From Ascoidea rubescens DSM 1968 (taxonomy: Eukaryota > Ascomycota > Saccharomycetes > Ascoideales > Ascoideaceae), in NCBI RefSeq assembly GCF_001661345.1, contig NW_017962915.1:1181657-1245656 (forward strand): a DNA stretch of 64,000 bases. The letters are read 5' to 3'. A model generated the notes under the pieces. That model was not told the origin of the DNA. It saw nothing but the letters and a program-made list of their open reading frames with translations, and ran no database searches. Of this stretch, positions 1-11,574 are shown one piece after another (position 1 is the first letter of the stretch; each line of letters starts with the position of its first letter). The position numbers and the translations under genes were made by a program.

Positions 1-26
1 TTATTGGTTCTTAGGTGTCTTTCAAA

Positions 27-1055
27 ATGTCAATTGTTTCTTTGCTTGGTATAAATGTTCTTAACAATCCTGCTCGATTCACAGATCCATATGAATTCGA
101 GATAACCTTTGAATGTCTAGAGCCCTTGTCGCAAGATTTGGAGTGGAAACTAACTTATGTTGGTTCATCGAGATCATTGGACCATGATCAAGAATTAGAT
201 TCTATATTAGTTGGCCCGGTTCCAGTGGGTATCAATAAATTTTTATTCACTGCTGATCCACCATCACCCGAGTTGATTCCAGCCAGTGAGTTGGTCTCAG
301 TAACTGTCATTTTGTTGTCCTGTTCGTATCGTGATAGGGAGTTCGTGAGAGTCGGTTACTATGTTAATAATGAATATGATTCCGATGACTTACGCGAAAA
401 CCCTCCAAACAAAGTGCAAGTCGATAATGTCGTTAGAAATATACTAGCTGAAAAACCTAGAGTGACAAGGTTTAACATAGTTTGGGACAATGAAGATGAA
501 AATCAAGAGGAATTTCCACCAGAATTAGAACAGCCTGAAGCTGACGATTTAATAGATGATGAAGACCAATATGGTGCTGATGAGCAAGAAGATGAAAATG
601 AGGATAACGACGAAGAAGACGAAGACAACGAAGAAGAAGCCGAAGAAGAAGACGAAGATAACGAGGCGGATCGTGAAGCAGATGATGAAGATGATGAAGA
701 TGATGAGGACATTGATAATGAGGTTGACGAAACCGATAATATTATAAATCCAATAAAGGAGATTGATATACCGAAGGACGATATTAATATTAATATTAAT
801 ATTAATAATGATACTACTAACAACAAAAAAAAGAATCATATCATAGAGGATGAAGATAATCACATAACTAAAAAAAGAAAGATAAATAAAAGTTCAAATA
901 AAGATGAGATAAATACAGTTTCAACTCCTGTCGATTCAAACTCAATTACAAATGAACCTTTATTAATAAATACTGATGCAATATTGCCTAATTCAATAAA
1001 AGACTCAAACAATGATTCCAATAATAATAGTGAAAATCCAATTCAGGTAATGTGA
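27..1055 (+). CDS. ASF1: Histone chaperone Asf1
   Basis: Asf1 binds histone H3-H4 dimers in the nucleus and passes them to the CAF-1 and HIR assembly pathways. The first ~155 residues match yeast Asf1 almost word for word ([59 protein letters not shown]), which is the immunoglobulin-like core. The rest is a very acidic Asp/Glu tail (residues ~160-240), then a Lys/Asn/Ser-rich end. At 342 aa it is longer than the ~280 aa of S. cerevisiae Asf1, all from tail expansion. I start at the ATG at 27 because it gives the conserved N-terminus; an upstream in-frame GTG at 15 is not credible. The bases just before it (TTAG) could end a leader intron, but only 26 bases of leader are present. It converges on MRS2. 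Confidence 0.97.
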   Translation: MSIVSLLGINVLNNPARFTDPYEFEITFECLEPLSQDLEWKLTYVGSSRSLDHDQELDSILVGPVPVGINKFLFTADPPSPELIPASELVSVTVILLSCSYRDREFVRVGYYVNNEYDSDDLRENPPNKVQVDNVVRNILAEKPRVTRFNIVWDNEDENQEEFPPELEQPEADDLIDDEDQYGADEQEDENEDNDEEDEDNEEEAEEEDEDNEADREADDEDDEDDEDIDNEVDETDNIINPIKEIDIPKDDININININNDTTNNKKKNHIIEDEDNHITKKRKINKSSNKDEINTVSTPVDSNSITNEPLLINTDAILPNSIKDSNNDSNNNSENPIQVM

Positions 1056-1247
1056 TGTTAAAATTTACTAATTTTTAATTTTTATTAATATTTATTACAG
1101 TTTGTTAAACAATTTTTATATAAAACTCTTGATTATATATCTATACAATTATAATATAATTTATTTTATTTATTTACATGTAATTAAACTATTTTCTCCA
1201 ATTTTCTCCAATTTTCTTAGATTATTTTCTTAGATTATTTTCTTGGA

Positions 1248-3263
1248 TTACTTTTTTTTTTCATCAATTAGCCATTTCCATACTATATCTTTTTGTTTGA
1301 TATTTATTTTATTTCTTCTTGATAGTTGCATTTTCCTTAAAAAGTGTAAATTGTTTAATAATTTCCATTTAATTATGCTTGTTATTTTACTTTTTTTTAA
1401 TTTATTTTTTTTAGTATTTAAATTTGTATCTGTATTTTTAATAATTTTTTCATTTAAGGTATTATTGCTATTATTATCAGTATTAATACTATTATTAATG
1501 TTGTTAATTTCATTTATTTTTTTTTCCTTTTCTATTAAAGTCTTTGAATCTATTGGGTTTGTTGTCGCTGTTGGTATATCTTTAAATGATTCTGATTCTT
1601 CTAATTCGTTAATGAAATCTCTCTCTGATTTACCCAACATCATTGTTAGTTTTTGAACAGTTCTTAATTTATTAAAACTTATGGCCACTATACCAATTGC
1701 AGATAAGATTGATATACCTACAACTGAACTGAAACCGTAAATTGAATCCTCTATGAAGTTTTTCAAATTCATTCCATAAAATGCAGGGATTGTAGTTGCA
1801 ACAGTGAATCCTAAGGTGTAAATGGTTAGTTTCAATTCATATAACATTAGAGAGTTTCTATTGGCATCCAAAATGATGTTTACAATTTCTTCGGTTGATT
1901 TAATGTCAGATATCAAAGAGCCAGCTTGTTGGACAAATTCGTCACATTGTTTATAATAACTTTCAATTAACATTTCGATTTCAGTGAAATTTTCATTGCT
2001 ATTAGCCATATTGGGATTATTATTATCAGATAGATACATTTTTTGTAAATCTTCATCATTTTCTAATAATTCGTCTAATACTTCTCTGATTAATAAAGAT
2101 TTTTGATAGTATGCAGTTAAAGATTTAGAATTGATTAATAAATTCTTTAGTTTGATTCTATCGATTTGGTTTTCTAAATCCTTCAAGATTGAGGATGAAA
2201 CTTTTAAATGATTGTTTAATTCAGTTTCTAAGGAAGACATGATATTTATTAGGATTGTTTCAAGGACTCTAAATTCATAATTTTGATGATAATTTTTGTT
2301 AACTTTAATTTTAATCTTGTTATTCTTATTAGTGGTGTTGTTTAGAGTAGAAATGAATGATAATTTGGAGGATTCCTTTAAACGATCTTCCAAATCATAC
2401 ATGAATAAACCTAATTTTGAGATTGAGGATTGATTTGTTGGAGATATATCAAAGATCATTACCTGGTTTTTTTGAATTATAGCCTTTATGTATAATAAAT
2501 TTATAAGGATGCAGTTTTTTCTAATGACAATCGAGGGAACAATGTCTACAGCTGAGGTATCAATGTTTCTTAAATCTCTTGGGTATAAGTTATTGTTTTC
2601 TAAAAAGGACATTTTAGGAAATTTTTTTGAGATTGCAGTTATGTTGCCATTGATATCAAAAATAGTGCAACTAACGTAGTTATTGTTTTGGTCTGATGAG
2701 TTTGAATATAAAGGGTAATGCGAGAAATTTTTTGAATTTATTGGGTTATGAAGCAAGTAATTTTCATGGTTTATTGATTCTTTATTGTCAAGGTTATTAT
2801 TAGCTGGGGGTGTTTTTTTATTACTGTTATTATTTATATCATTTGGAGGTAATAAAGGAATAGAAGTCGACGGTTTTGATAAATTTATTTTTTCATTATC
2901 AATATTTGAGTTGTTTGAATTATGCACTTTTGCTTTTTTTTTTTTTTTTTTAGAGATCAAAGAAAGAATTGAAGGCTCAATTATATTTTTTGTTATCTTA
3001 ATTTCATTTTTGGTACTATTTGGGTTATTACTATTGATCTCGTTATCGCTGGTGGTATCATCAAGAGAACTGTTATTAGTATCATTTCGATTTGCATTTA
3101 CTTTTTTGTGAGAAGAGTAGCTTATAAAGCGAGAATAGTGGATTAATTTTCGGTGGTTATCAATACAGTGGATATTATCGAAGAAGATTTTTTTCTTAAA
3201 ATTTAAATCTAAAGAATAATTTGAAATTATTTTGATCTGAGGACGTAAAAGATTATGGATCAT
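1248..3263 (-). CDS. MRS2: Mitochondrial inner-membrane Mg2+ channel Mrs2
   Basis: CorA/Mrs2/Alr1 family channel that imports Mg2+ into the mitochondrial matrix. The N-terminus is rich in Lys/Asn/Ser with few acids, fitting a presequence. Conserved blocks include SCTIFDINGNI, FPRDLR-like YPRDLR, a long helical region with LLIREVLDELLENDEDL, and KSTEEIVNIILDANRNSLMLYELKLT. The pore signature YGMN (about residue 496) ends the first membrane helix and a second helix follows. The C-terminus (VWKWLIDEKKK) closely matches the WKWLIEDKK ending of S. cerevisiae Mrs2, which favours MRS2 over its paralogue LPE10/MFM1. The protein is 671 aa against about 470, because of Asn/Lys-rich insertions after the presequence and near the C-terminus. 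Its start is divergent from the FPK1-type gene. Confidence 0.93.
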   Translation of the reverse strand: MIHNLLRPQIKIISNYSLDLNFKKKIFFDNIHCIDNHRKLIHYSRFISYSSHKKVNANRNDTNNSSLDDTTSDNEINSNNPNSTKNEIKITKNIIEPSILSLISKKKKKKAKVHNSNNSNIDNEKINLSKPSTSIPLLPPNDINNNSNKKTPPANNNLDNKESINHENYLLHNPINSKNFSHYPLYSNSSDQNNNYVSCTIFDINGNITAISKKFPKMSFLENNNLYPRDLRNIDTSAVDIVPSIVIRKNCILINLLYIKAIIQKNQVMIFDISPTNQSSISKLGLFMYDLEDRLKESSKLSFISTLNNTTNKNNKIKIKVNKNYHQNYEFRVLETILINIMSSLETELNNHLKVSSSILKDLENQIDRIKLKNLLINSKSLTAYYQKSLLIREVLDELLENDEDLQKMYLSDNNNPNMANSNENFTEIEMLIESYYKQCDEFVQQAGSLISDIKSTEEIVNIILDANRNSLMLYELKLTIYTLGFTVATTIPAFYGMNLKNFIEDSIYGFSSVVGISILSAIGIVAISFNKLRTVQKLTMMLGKSERDFINELEESESFKDIPTATTNPIDSKTLIEKEKKINEINNINNSINTDNNSNNTLNEKIIKNTDTNLNTKKNKLKKSKITSIIKWKLLNNLHFLRKMQLSRRNKINIKQKDIVWKWLIDEKKK

Positions 3264-4539
3264 AAGCGTAAAAAAAAAAGTAGCCAGATTGTTTGGTAAT
3301 ACAGTTGTACGTTAATTCGTTCTGAGCACTATTTGGAACCAGTGACACGATATATCCTTCATAAAACTAACATTATTTGGAGAGAAACAAAACCAATCAA
3401 TGAATGAAAATTGAATTTGCCCAACCCAAAATTAAAATTAAAATTTTTTAAAGTGCTACCAAATTTGAAACCACGCGGACACAGCGGCTTTCCCAAACAG
3501 GTCACCCGACGTAAAAACGCCGACGATCCAATACACGCTATGTAACGCACATACACGCACAACGCACACAACGCACTCTAACAGAAAACAGCAGATAACA
3601 ACAGCTACACGCGTGCACAAAACCGCAGAATACCGCATGTGATTACAGGCCACGTGGAGGCTGGTCCTCCGCGACGATCCGCGCACCACGGACGGATTTC
3701 CGCTCAACTCCGCAGACCCAAAAGAGCCATTTCGTGTTTAATCATCGTTGGACAATTTCTTTATATCTTCCTCTCTTCTCTTTTATTTTTTTCTTTTCTG
3801 CTTCGTTCTCTGCTTTGTTTTCTCTCTGCTATCCAAGCAGCTGCTGTGTCGCTTCCTTTGTGTGCTTTCAATTCTTCTCTGCTGTCTCTGGCGCTGTCTT
3901 TATCGCCCACTTTGCTTGCCAATTCATCTCCCACTAATTCCAATTCATCTCCCACTAATTGGCCTGTTCTGAGCAATTACCTGAAACATCATCAACCTCT
4001 GCAGTTTTATGGATAAAACGACATCTGTTTTACTTCTCATCAATTGAAATCTACCTAAGAAGAGAAATACAAACCCTATTGATCTTATTTTCCATTCTCA
4101 CGCCCTCCAATCCTATCGCACAAGAAAAAGAAATACACAGCCATTTTCGTCATCTCTACTTGCAGGTAAAAAAAAATTTAAAATAATATAAAAAACAAAG
4201 CAAATAAAAAACCAGTAAAAATTTAAAAAACAGCAGCTAATTACCTGGTTGCTTCTACCAAACAAGACTTTTGTTACAATTTATATAATCCAATTTACAA
4301 ATTTACAAATCCCTTCACTTTTCAATCTGCCTACTTTCAAACTAAAAAACAAACAAAAACATTTAATACTCACTTGTTACATTTAGATACATTTTTATTT
4401 TGATAGTTTCTATTATTCAAAGAATATGAAATATAATCTCATCACAATAATATAAACTTATAAATTATATTATTTCCAGTTATATCAGCAATTATATTAA
4501 TTATACAAATTATATTAATTATCTTATACTCATCTCAAA
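3264..4539. promoter_or_regulatory. Divergent MRS2 / FPK1 intergenic region with GC-rich island
   Basis: A 1.28-kb gap between divergent genes. About 3460-3720 is clearly richer in G+C than either gene and holds repeated ACGCAC/CACACG runs and a CACGTG E-box at 3651-3656. It is followed by a long pyrimidine-rich stretch (about 3755-3835) and then a very AT-rich 500-bp leader up to the kinase ATG. Open frames here are short, have no codon character and resemble nothing known, so I call no gene. A 5' UTR intron in the kinase leader is possible but I found no clear GTATGT/TACTAAC pair. Confidence 0.5.
3651..3656. promoter_or_regulatory. CACGTG E-box
   Basis: Palindromic CACGTG, the binding core of yeast bHLH factors such as Cbf1 and Pho4. 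It sits in the GC-rich island between MRS2 and the FPK1-type gene. The motif is seen; binding is inferred only. Confidence 0.35.
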
Positions 4540-7500
4540 ATGGATTCCAATAATCAAAATTCCTCAGCTCAAACCCCAACAACTCATCACTTCTCCTTAC
4601 ATACAAATCTATCTTCTTTTTTTAACTCCTCTTCTTCAACTAATTCAATAAAAGATAATAACCTAATCAATATCTCAAACTCGAACTCTAACTCTAACTC
4701 AAATTACAATGATTCTGATATTTCCAACAACAGCTCTTCTTTGAATCCTAAAAACGCTTCCAATTTACTTGATAATGACAACATAAATGAAAACTCAAGC
4801 AATAGCAACAACAATAACACCAATATAAATTCAAATGATAACGATGATCCCAATCAATCATTGCTTGCTCCTCCCAAGCCACCAAGAAGATCAAGATCCT
4901 TATCTATAGGCAAATTATTTTCTTTTGGTATCAACATGGGAAGTAAAAATAACAGTCAAAATAATCAAAGTAACCAAAGTAATCAAAATAATCAAAATAA
5001 TCAAAATAATCAAAATCATAATAATCACAACAACCACAGTAACCACAACAACCCTTCTCATATAGGCGAATTAAACCCAAACCATTCCTCTTCCTTATCA
5101 CTCATAAGCTCAGACTCTCAATCAACTTCTGCTTCGACTATCAACCAATATCAACAGCAGCAGTTCATAAATAATCAATTAAATCCTGATAGAAGATATT
5201 ACAATAAACCTTATAATCCAAAATTGCCTTTAAATTACAATATTCATAATATAAACAATCTTAATATCAGTACCAATAACAACACCAATAACAACACCAA
5301 TACCAACAACAACAACAACAGCGTTCGTCCAAATTCTCCATTATCCCATCATTCTTCTCCTTCAAATGCATCCCTGGACTCTCAATCTTCTTCTTCAACA
5401 TCCCCAAAGTCCTATCCACCCGTAAATACCACAAACAATAGCAATTACAACTTTCTAAATAATACCAACAATGTAAATACAAGCTTTGATAATAATATAA
5501 CCCCAGGTTATGAAAAGAGTTCTTTTGATTTCGAACCGATTCCTGAATCAAATGAATTCGATAACAATAATTTAAACCAAACTAATATCTCCATAAAAAT
5601 TCAAAACATGAATGATGATAATGATGATGATGTTGATGATGATGATGATGATAATATCAATAATAACGATAACGAAAACGAGTTATTAAAATCATCAATC
5701 TACACTAAATCAATAAAGCAATCAAATAATAACAATATACCTCCTCCTAGGAAAATATCTAAATTCAAAAGAATTTTTAAGTTTGCTTCTAGCAGTAATT
5801 TAGAACTAAATAATATCTCTTCATCAAGAGATATAAACTCTGACAACAACAGCTATAATCTAAATAATCCGGCCGATGATCTTAAAAATTTAAATGATAC
5901 AAATAATAAACTACGTTCTGACTCGGTTTCTCCTTCGAAAAGCCATTTTGGTTTCCATTCCAATAAATCTGATAAACTAAAACAACTTGAAAAAGACACT
6001 ATAAAGGAAAAATATAAAGACAAGGAATCCCAAAATCAAAATCAATATCAACATGACTCAGAGTATGAAAAAGAAACTGATAAAAAAAATCAAATTGAGA
6101 ATGATCTTGACAACGAAAAACTCAAAGACAGTCAAAGTGCTAATCATCATTTTCTTGGTCATCATCATGAAATTTCTACCCATTCAGATAAAACTCAATT
6201 CTCTTCCAGCTCTTTAAAAAACGTTGAAAATCCTTTCGATAGCGTACAGCAGGGCGCTATCGATAACGAAACCCCAAATAATGGCATGAAAAAAATTGAC
6301 AATAATAAAAGTAATAATAACACTGAAAACAATGATGATAGCAATATTAATAACTATATCAATAAAACTGATCATGATGAAAATGTTAAAAATAATAACA
6401 ATTTTATTAAGAATAATGATATTAATAACAGAAACATTGATAAACCTCTCAAGTTAAACACAATCACAAACTCACCTGCCTCTACTAATAACATTTTTGA
6501 TGTTCTGCTGCAAAACATTCAATCTAAGGAGTCGTCCAAGTTGATTCAAAGATTAAGGCGAATCCGTTCCCCTTCATCTCCTGCTTCACCCCAATCTCTT
6601 GGTTTGAACCTTAGTCAACAATCACAATCAATTTCAAAGCCATCACAATCTTCTTCAAAATCAAGTAGCCGTTTTTTTCTGAAAAATAAAATCAGCCAAT
6701 CAACAACAAACATTCATAATAACAGTAATCAAAAACACCATTTGAATTTGCTACAGTCTGTTCAAGCAGCTCATAATAATCAAATAGATGGCAATAATAA
6801 GCTTTCTAAAGAAAGTTCTCATGATTTAAGTGTGATATCCTCTAATCCCTATTTTGTTCATCAGGGATTGCCACCTCATTTACTTGATCAAAATAATGAT
6901 TTAAATGATGAAGAGACTAACTCTATTGTTGAATCAATTTCAAAATCCAAGGACACTGCTAAGGGCCCGTTGGCTTTTGCATTGAAAATTTTATCAAGAG
7001 ACGAAAAAGAAAAAGACAAAGAAAAGGATAAAGATAAAGAAAAAGAGAAAAACAAAGAAAAAGATAACGAAAAAGAGAAAGTGTCAAAATTTTCTCGAAA
7101 ACCAAAAAAAAATTCTAAAAAATTTGAACATGAGAAAAAAGAACTCAAACAAGAGATAAGTGATGTTGAGCTTGAGCCTGAAATTATGAATGATATTGAA
7201 CCCGAACACGATGATAATGACAATCATTTAAAACTTCCAAACGGTCATGAGACAGAAAATAAATCCAGGGTTTCGTCCAATTCTTCTATTTCGAGACTAA
7301 GAAGGGTTGCTTCTGCACCTCTAGGACTTAAGATTTTAGCAGGCGAATTACCTACTTCTTTAGAACCAGATACAGAACCTCATTGGCATCAAGTATTGTC
7401 CAACAGAGAACCTAATGTGGTAAAGACAAATGAGCACATTGGTGAACTTAAAGGCAGACCTAGAAACAAGTCTTTTGGTAGGATGTATTCTTCAAGCTCT

Positions 7501-8814
7501 ACAAAGGTTTCAAGTCTTCAGGTTGCCCCACAATCATTTGAAAAAATCCGGATGCTAGGAAAAGGAGACGTTGGTAAAGTGTTTTTGGTTCGTGAAAAGA
7601 AAACAAACAAGCTTTATGCAATGAAGGTCTTGAATAAAAAAGAGATGATCGAGAGAAACAAAATAAAAAGGGTGTTAGCAGAACAAGAGATTTTGTCAAC
7701 ATCTAACCATCCTTTTATTGTCACTCTTTACCATTCTTTTCAATCAGAGGATTATCTTTATCTTTGTATGGAGTACTGTATGGGTGGTGAATTTTTTAGA
7801 GCATTGCAAACTAGAAAATCTAAGTGTATTCCCGAAAGCGATGCCAGATTTTATGCTGCTGAAGTTACAGCAGCTTTAGAATACTTGCATTTAATGGGAT
7901 TTATCTACAGGGACTTAAAGCCAGAGAATATTCTTTTGCATCAATCTGGCCACATCATGTTATCTGATTTTGATTTATCTAAACAGACAAATTCCAACAA
8001 GAATCCTACAATTGCCAATGTCAATAACAATGGATTCAACAATGGCAATATTCCAGCGTTGGATACGAAAACATGTATTGATGGTTTTAGAACGAACTCA
8101 TTTGTTGGCACTGAGGAATATATTGCTCCAGAAGTTATCCGGGGCCATGGACATACCTCTGCTGTTGATTGGTGGACGTTGGGTATTTTAATTTTTGAAA
8201 TGCTTTATGGTACAACACCGTTTAAGGGAAGCAGTCGAAATAAGACATTTACTAATATACTCAAGCATGATGTTGTGTTTCCTGATTCTTCCACTTCTTC
8301 ATCATCCATTCAGTTTAATGCTGATAATGGTTATAATCCCAACCAATCGTATCAAAACATCACCCCAGGTTGCAAAAGTATAATTAAAAAATTACTAATT
8401 AAAGATGAAAATAAACGGTTGGGATCCAAGTTGGGTGCCGCTGATGTTAAATCGCATGCTTTCTTCAAGAATACTAGATGGGCTCTTTTGAGAAACCAAA
8501 AGCCCCCAATGATACCTGTTCTATCAAAAAACCAGCCCAATTCTAAAACTAAGAAAGAAAGTGAAAGTGTTGATATTTCAAATGGGAAGATTATCAATAG
8601 AATGAACAGAAAATCATCAGAGAAACTAGATCCTTTTGAAGATTTTAGCTCAATGACATTATTGCATGGAGGATCAGAAGACCCTGAAGAAACAATGATA
8701 TATGAACAAGGAGCAACTTATACAGGGGTTGCTTATACAGTTACATCGGCTAGTGGAGTTAATGACACCTCCCATGCATCTAAATCATCTCATAAAAGTT
8801 TCCTTAAGAGATAA
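4540..8814 (+). CDS. FPK1: Flippase-activating protein kinase, Fpk1/Kin82 type
   Basis: AGC-family Ser/Thr kinase. Fpk1/Kin82 phosphorylate the P4-ATPase flippases Dnf1/Dnf2 and cross-talk with Ypk1 and sphingolipid signalling at the plasma membrane. The kinase domain spans about residues 1000-1315: glycine loop [13 protein letters not shown]-type lysine in YAMKVL, catalytic loop [11 protein letters not shown] in place of DFG (typical of the Fpk1/phototropin subfamily), GTEEYIAPE and [13 protein letters not shown]. An Asn-rich insertion of about 35 residues splits DFD from GTEEY, as known in this subfamily. The ~1000-residue N-terminal half is low-complexity Asn/Ser/Gln/Asp with a Lys/Glu-rich tract near 825-850. 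The length of 1424 aa exceeds the ~890 aa of S. cerevisiae Fpk1. FPK1 and KIN82 are paralogues after the genome duplication; a pre-duplication yeast would have one gene. Confidence 0.92.
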   Translation: MDSNNQNSSAQTPTTHHFSLHTNLSSFFNSSSSTNSIKDNNLINISNSNSNSNSNYNDSDISNNSSSLNPKNASNLLDNDNINENSSNSNNNNTNINSNDNDDPNQSLLAPPKPPRRSRSLSIGKLFSFGINMGSKNNSQNNQSNQSNQNNQNNQNNQNHNNHNNHSNHNNPSHIGELNPNHSSSLSLISSDSQSTSASTINQYQQQQFINNQLNPDRRYYNKPYNPKLPLNYNIHNINNLNISTNNNTNNNTNTNNNNNSVRPNSPLSHHSSPSNASLDSQSSSSTSPKSYPPVNTTNNSNYNFLNNTNNVNTSFDNNITPGYEKSSFDFEPIPESNEFDNNNLNQTNISIKIQNMNDDNDDDVDDDDDDNINNNDNENELLKSSIYTKSIKQSNNNNIPPPRKISKFKRIFKFASSSNLELNNISSSRDINSDNNSYNLNNPADDLKNLNDTNNKLRSDSVSPSKSHFGFHSNKSDKLKQLEKDTIKEKYKDKESQNQNQYQHDSEYEKETDKKNQIENDLDNEKLKDSQSANHHFLGHHHEISTHSDKTQFSSSSLKNVENPFDSVQQGAIDNETPNNGMKKIDNNKSNNNTENNDDSNINNYINKTDHDENVKNNNNFIKNNDINNRNIDKPLKLNTITNSPASTNNIFDVLLQNIQSKESSKLIQRLRRIRSPSSPASPQSLGLNLSQQSQSISKPSQSSSKSSSRFFLKNKISQSTTNIHNNSNQKHHLNLLQSVQAAHNNQIDGNNKLSKESSHDLSVISSNPYFVHQGLPPHLLDQNNDLNDEETNSIVESISKSKDTAKGPLAFALKILSRDEKEKDKEKDKDKEKEKNKEKDNEKEKVSKFSRKPKKNSKKFEHEKKELKQEISDVELEPEIMNDIEPEHDDNDNHLKLPNGHETENKSRVSSNSSISRLRRVASAPLGLKILAGELPTSLEPDTEPHWHQVLSNREPNVVKTNEHIGELKGRPRNKSFGRMYSSSSTKVSSLQVAPQSFEKIRMLGKGDVGKVFLVREKKTNKLYAMKVLNKKEMIERNKIKRVLAEQEILSTSNHPFIVTLYHSFQSEDYLYLCMEYCMGGEFFRALQTRKSKCIPESDARFYAAEVTAALEYLHLMGFIYRDLKPENILLHQSGHIMLSDFDLSKQTNSNKNPTIANVNNNGFNNGNIPALDTKTCIDGFRTNSFVGTEEYIAPEVIRGHGHTSAVDWWTLGILIFEMLYGTTPFKGSSRNKTFTNILKHDVVFPDSSTSSSSIQFNADNGYNPNQSYQNITPGCKSIIKKLLIKDENKRLGSKLGAADVKSHAFFKNTRWALLRNQKPPMIPVLSKNQPNSKTKKESESVDISNGKIINRMNRKSSEKLDPFEDFSSMTLLHGGSEDPEETMIYEQGATYTGVAYTVTSASGVNDTSHASKSSHKSFLKR

Positions 8815-9375
8815 TCATAATTATATTGATAGCATATTTTTTTCAATTTATTTTAACTTTTTTATCAAGGATTGTTTTATTAAAAATTTATTTTTTGCTA
8901 GTCGTTAAGTTGTCATCATTTTGATATAATCATTTTACTTCACACCCAATTAAATATTCATACATTGAAGGAAAACTAAGAATTCACTTCCTTATATTTT
9001 TATTTTGTTTTATTTTATTGTTTTATTTTTAAGTTTTTAAAAATATAGTTATTCACACTCGTTGATTCTTTTTTTTCTTCTTTTGTTTATGCTTTTCCTA
9101 CGTTTTTTTCAAGAAAATTGTGAAAAGGTAAAAAGTTAAAAATTGAAAACTTAGGATTTTTTCATTTTAAATGTCTTTTTAAACCGTTGAATTTTTATTT
9201 TCATTTATATATTTTTATAAGTATTTGAATTATTTTTTTTTTTTGTAATCATTATAGCTCTCATAACCATTTATTATGTTGTTTTCCAAAATAGTTTTAT
9301 GTTGATTCATTTTATTTTATCCATATCAATAAATTATTGTTAAAAGTATATCCTAGGAAGAACAATTAAGAAAAA
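8815..9375. other. Convergent intergenic region, no gene seen
   Basis: A 561-bp AT-rich gap between the 3' ends of the FPK1-type kinase and GPI14, with many T-runs typical of yeast 3' UTRs and terminators. No credible open frame or RNA gene. Confidence 0.5.
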
Positions 9376-10770
9376 TTAGGTGATTTTTAAAAAAGAATCT
9401 TTAATAAATTTATCTAATATCCAAACATTAACCAAGAAGAAAAATACAGAAGAATAGAATATATTTGGATAAAAGACATTTTTACCTAAAAATTCTAAAT
9501 TATAAGCATTATATAACCAAATTGTTTGGGATGTAACCCAAAAAAACAAAATAGAAAGACTCTTGAGTAAATTTTTTTTCAACAAAAGTGATGAGTTTAA
9601 TAGAAAGAATGGTAAAAAAATAATATACCAAATGAAATATTGGGAGGTTATGACTTTGTTATAAGTGACAAAGGTAAAAGTTTGTAGAAATAATGAGTTT
9701 AGGAAAAGATAATTTTTTGATATTAAATTGAGCTTAATATTGGCATTGTTAAAATAGTTCAAACAAAAGGGGATAATTATAATTGATAATAAAATTTGTG
9801 GTAGAAATGAAATTTTAGAGAATAAAAAGTTTTGGATGGTATTTGGATTGATAGAAATGTTGGAGTTGAGTTTAAAACTATCACTTAAAATGTAGGATTC
9901 AAAATATAGCATTATATTGTATAGGGAAAAATTATGACGATGGTCAATTCTTGTTAGATGATATAAATAAGTGTGGTAGAGAAATTGATGACCATAAAGA
10001 TTATACATTAATAAGTTTAATGAAAAAAGGGATAATATAGTTGAAATGGCTAATTTCAAAGTTGATAATTTGATCAAATTGAATGGGAAAAAGAAGGAAA
10101 GAGTATTTTTCTGGTTATTAATTTCCAATTGGGAAAGATATATAATCGAGGTTGGTAAGTAAATAATTGGATAAATTTTGAAATGAATCGAAAACCCCAA
10201 CAAAAGCCCAGAAACAATATACATTTTTTTAATCAAGAGATAATAAATAAAGGATAATACTAAGATTGATAGTACGCTTTCACATGAACCCCTTGTACTT
10301 ATGGTTATAACCATTGGATTTAATAGCCAAACTGAAGTTAAGGCCAAAATCAAATTTTTACTTTTCGAGTCTAATTTTTTGCTGTTATTATTAGTAGCAT
10401 TGTTAAGAACCAAGTGATTTAATATTTGATAAATCAAATAACCTGAGACCAAATCAGCCAATATGAATAAAAATTTGCCAAAAGAAAAAATTAGTAAATT
10501 GATCAATTCATTATCAAAATTGTTCAAAGAAGTTGGTAACAAAACCCAGCTCAACAATGGAGTGTACCTATAGGTTTCTCTTTCATATGGAGACAACCCA
10601 TTAAAGACAAATCTTGAAGCATCAGTAAATACATAATAATCGATATCAGTATATTTGACTTCCATTGTTAAATCTTGAAATAATCCAAAGAGAAAAAATC
10701 CAATTCTTAAAAGTGTAGCAAGAATCATAAGATTCTTGAGACTGAACAAGGAGTCCCAGCTTTTCATCAT
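9376..10770 (-). CDS. GPI14: GPI mannosyltransferase I catalytic subunit (PIG-M)
   Basis: Adds the first alpha-1,4-linked mannose to the GPI precursor in the ER lumen, using dolichol-phosphate mannose. The protein is polytopic, with about ten hydrophobic segments. The luminal loop after the first segment has the family's acidic catalytic motif (KYTDIDYYVFTDA), then YERETYRYTPLL, both hallmarks of PIG-M/Gpi14. At 464 aa it is a little longer than S. cerevisiae Gpi14 (403 aa) because of Asn/Ser-rich loops. Two adjacent Met codons (10770, 10767) can serve as the start; I use the first. Convergent with the FPK1-type gene and followed upstream by 0.8 kb of non-coding DNA leading to the inverted repeat. 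Confidence 0.93.
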   Translation of the reverse strand: MMKSWDSLFSLKNLMILATLLRIGFFLFGLFQDLTMEVKYTDIDYYVFTDASRFVFNGLSPYERETYRYTPLLSWVLLPTSLNNFDNELINLLIFSFGKFLFILADLVSGYLIYQILNHLVLNNATNNNSKKLDSKSKNLILALTSVWLLNPMVITISTRGSCESVLSILVLSFIYYLLIKKMYIVSGLLLGFSIHFKIYPIIYLPTSIIYLSQLEINNQKNTLSFFFPFNLIKLSTLKLAISTILSLFSLNLLMYNLYGHQFLYHTYLYHLTRIDHRHNFSLYNIMLYFESYILSDSFKLNSNISINPNTIQNFLFSKISFLPQILLSIIIIPFCLNYFNNANIKLNLISKNYLFLNSLFLQTFTFVTYNKVITSQYFIWYIIFLPFFLLNSSLLLKKNLLKSLSILFFWVTSQTIWLYNAYNLEFLGKNVFYPNIFYSSVFFFLVNVWILDKFIKDSFLKIT

Positions 10771-11574
10771 CTTGAACCTTTGGAACCCACACCAACAGCA
10801 AAAAAGAAAGAAGATACAGAAAATAAAGATGAAGAAGATACAGAAAATACAGAAAATACAGAAGATATAGTCGGCATTTTAATCACTTCCGGCCTTTCTT
10901 TAACCGGTTTCGGTTGCCGCACAGCTCCGAACTAAGCCAACAGTCCCAATTGAGAAATACGGTAGATTTTTCTGAATATTCAATCAAAAATTGTTCATCA
11001 ACACTGAAAAAATGTCTAATTTTCAAAATGATAAATCAATTATTATAGAAAGCATATATAATTTAGTGTAGAATATAAAAGAAAATGTTTTAAAGTTCTT
11101 TCAGGTAACAGGCGTAGAGCGTAAGAACCTAAAACGGTAGAAACAGAAGATCATAAGCATAAAAAAAACATTGTGAATTTGAATCTTTCTGGTTAATTAA
11201 ATAGTGTAACTTAGGTTTCCTTCTAAAATATAAATGTTATCAATTACTCGGTTTCGGCCAATATTTGCTTTAATTAGTTAATCGAGTAAAAACAAAATTA
11301 ATGAATAGATAACTAGCATTGATTATTGTAGATTACGAATGTCATAAGATTGTAGGTTAGGGTTATTATTAAGGATTTATCTATATGATTATTAAAAAAA
11401 TACATTAAAACAAAACAAGATAATCAAAGCTATTTATATTAAATAAACCAATTAATGATTTATTTGTATTTGTGAAATTTCGGTTATAAAGCATAGTTTT
11501 GCATTTTGGATTTGCAAGACATAATTGTATCAGGTATTTAAGTTGTTCTAAAGAAAGGAAAATAGTTTAAAAGA
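10771..11574. other. Intergenic region between GPI14 and the left repeat arm
   Basis: An 804-bp AT-rich stretch upstream of GPI14. It starts with an A-rich leader in which a GAAGATACAGAAAATA-type unit recurs (about 10808-10870), and includes a short CCGG-containing patch at 10886-10935. No gene, tRNA or mobile element was recognised. The left arm of the large inverted repeat begins at 11575. Confidence 0.45.

Noticed and set aside
503-826. Ser-rich 107-codon frame on the minus strand
   Set aside because: Antisense of the acidic tail of ASF1; GAA/GAT codons read backwards give Ser-rich nonsense.
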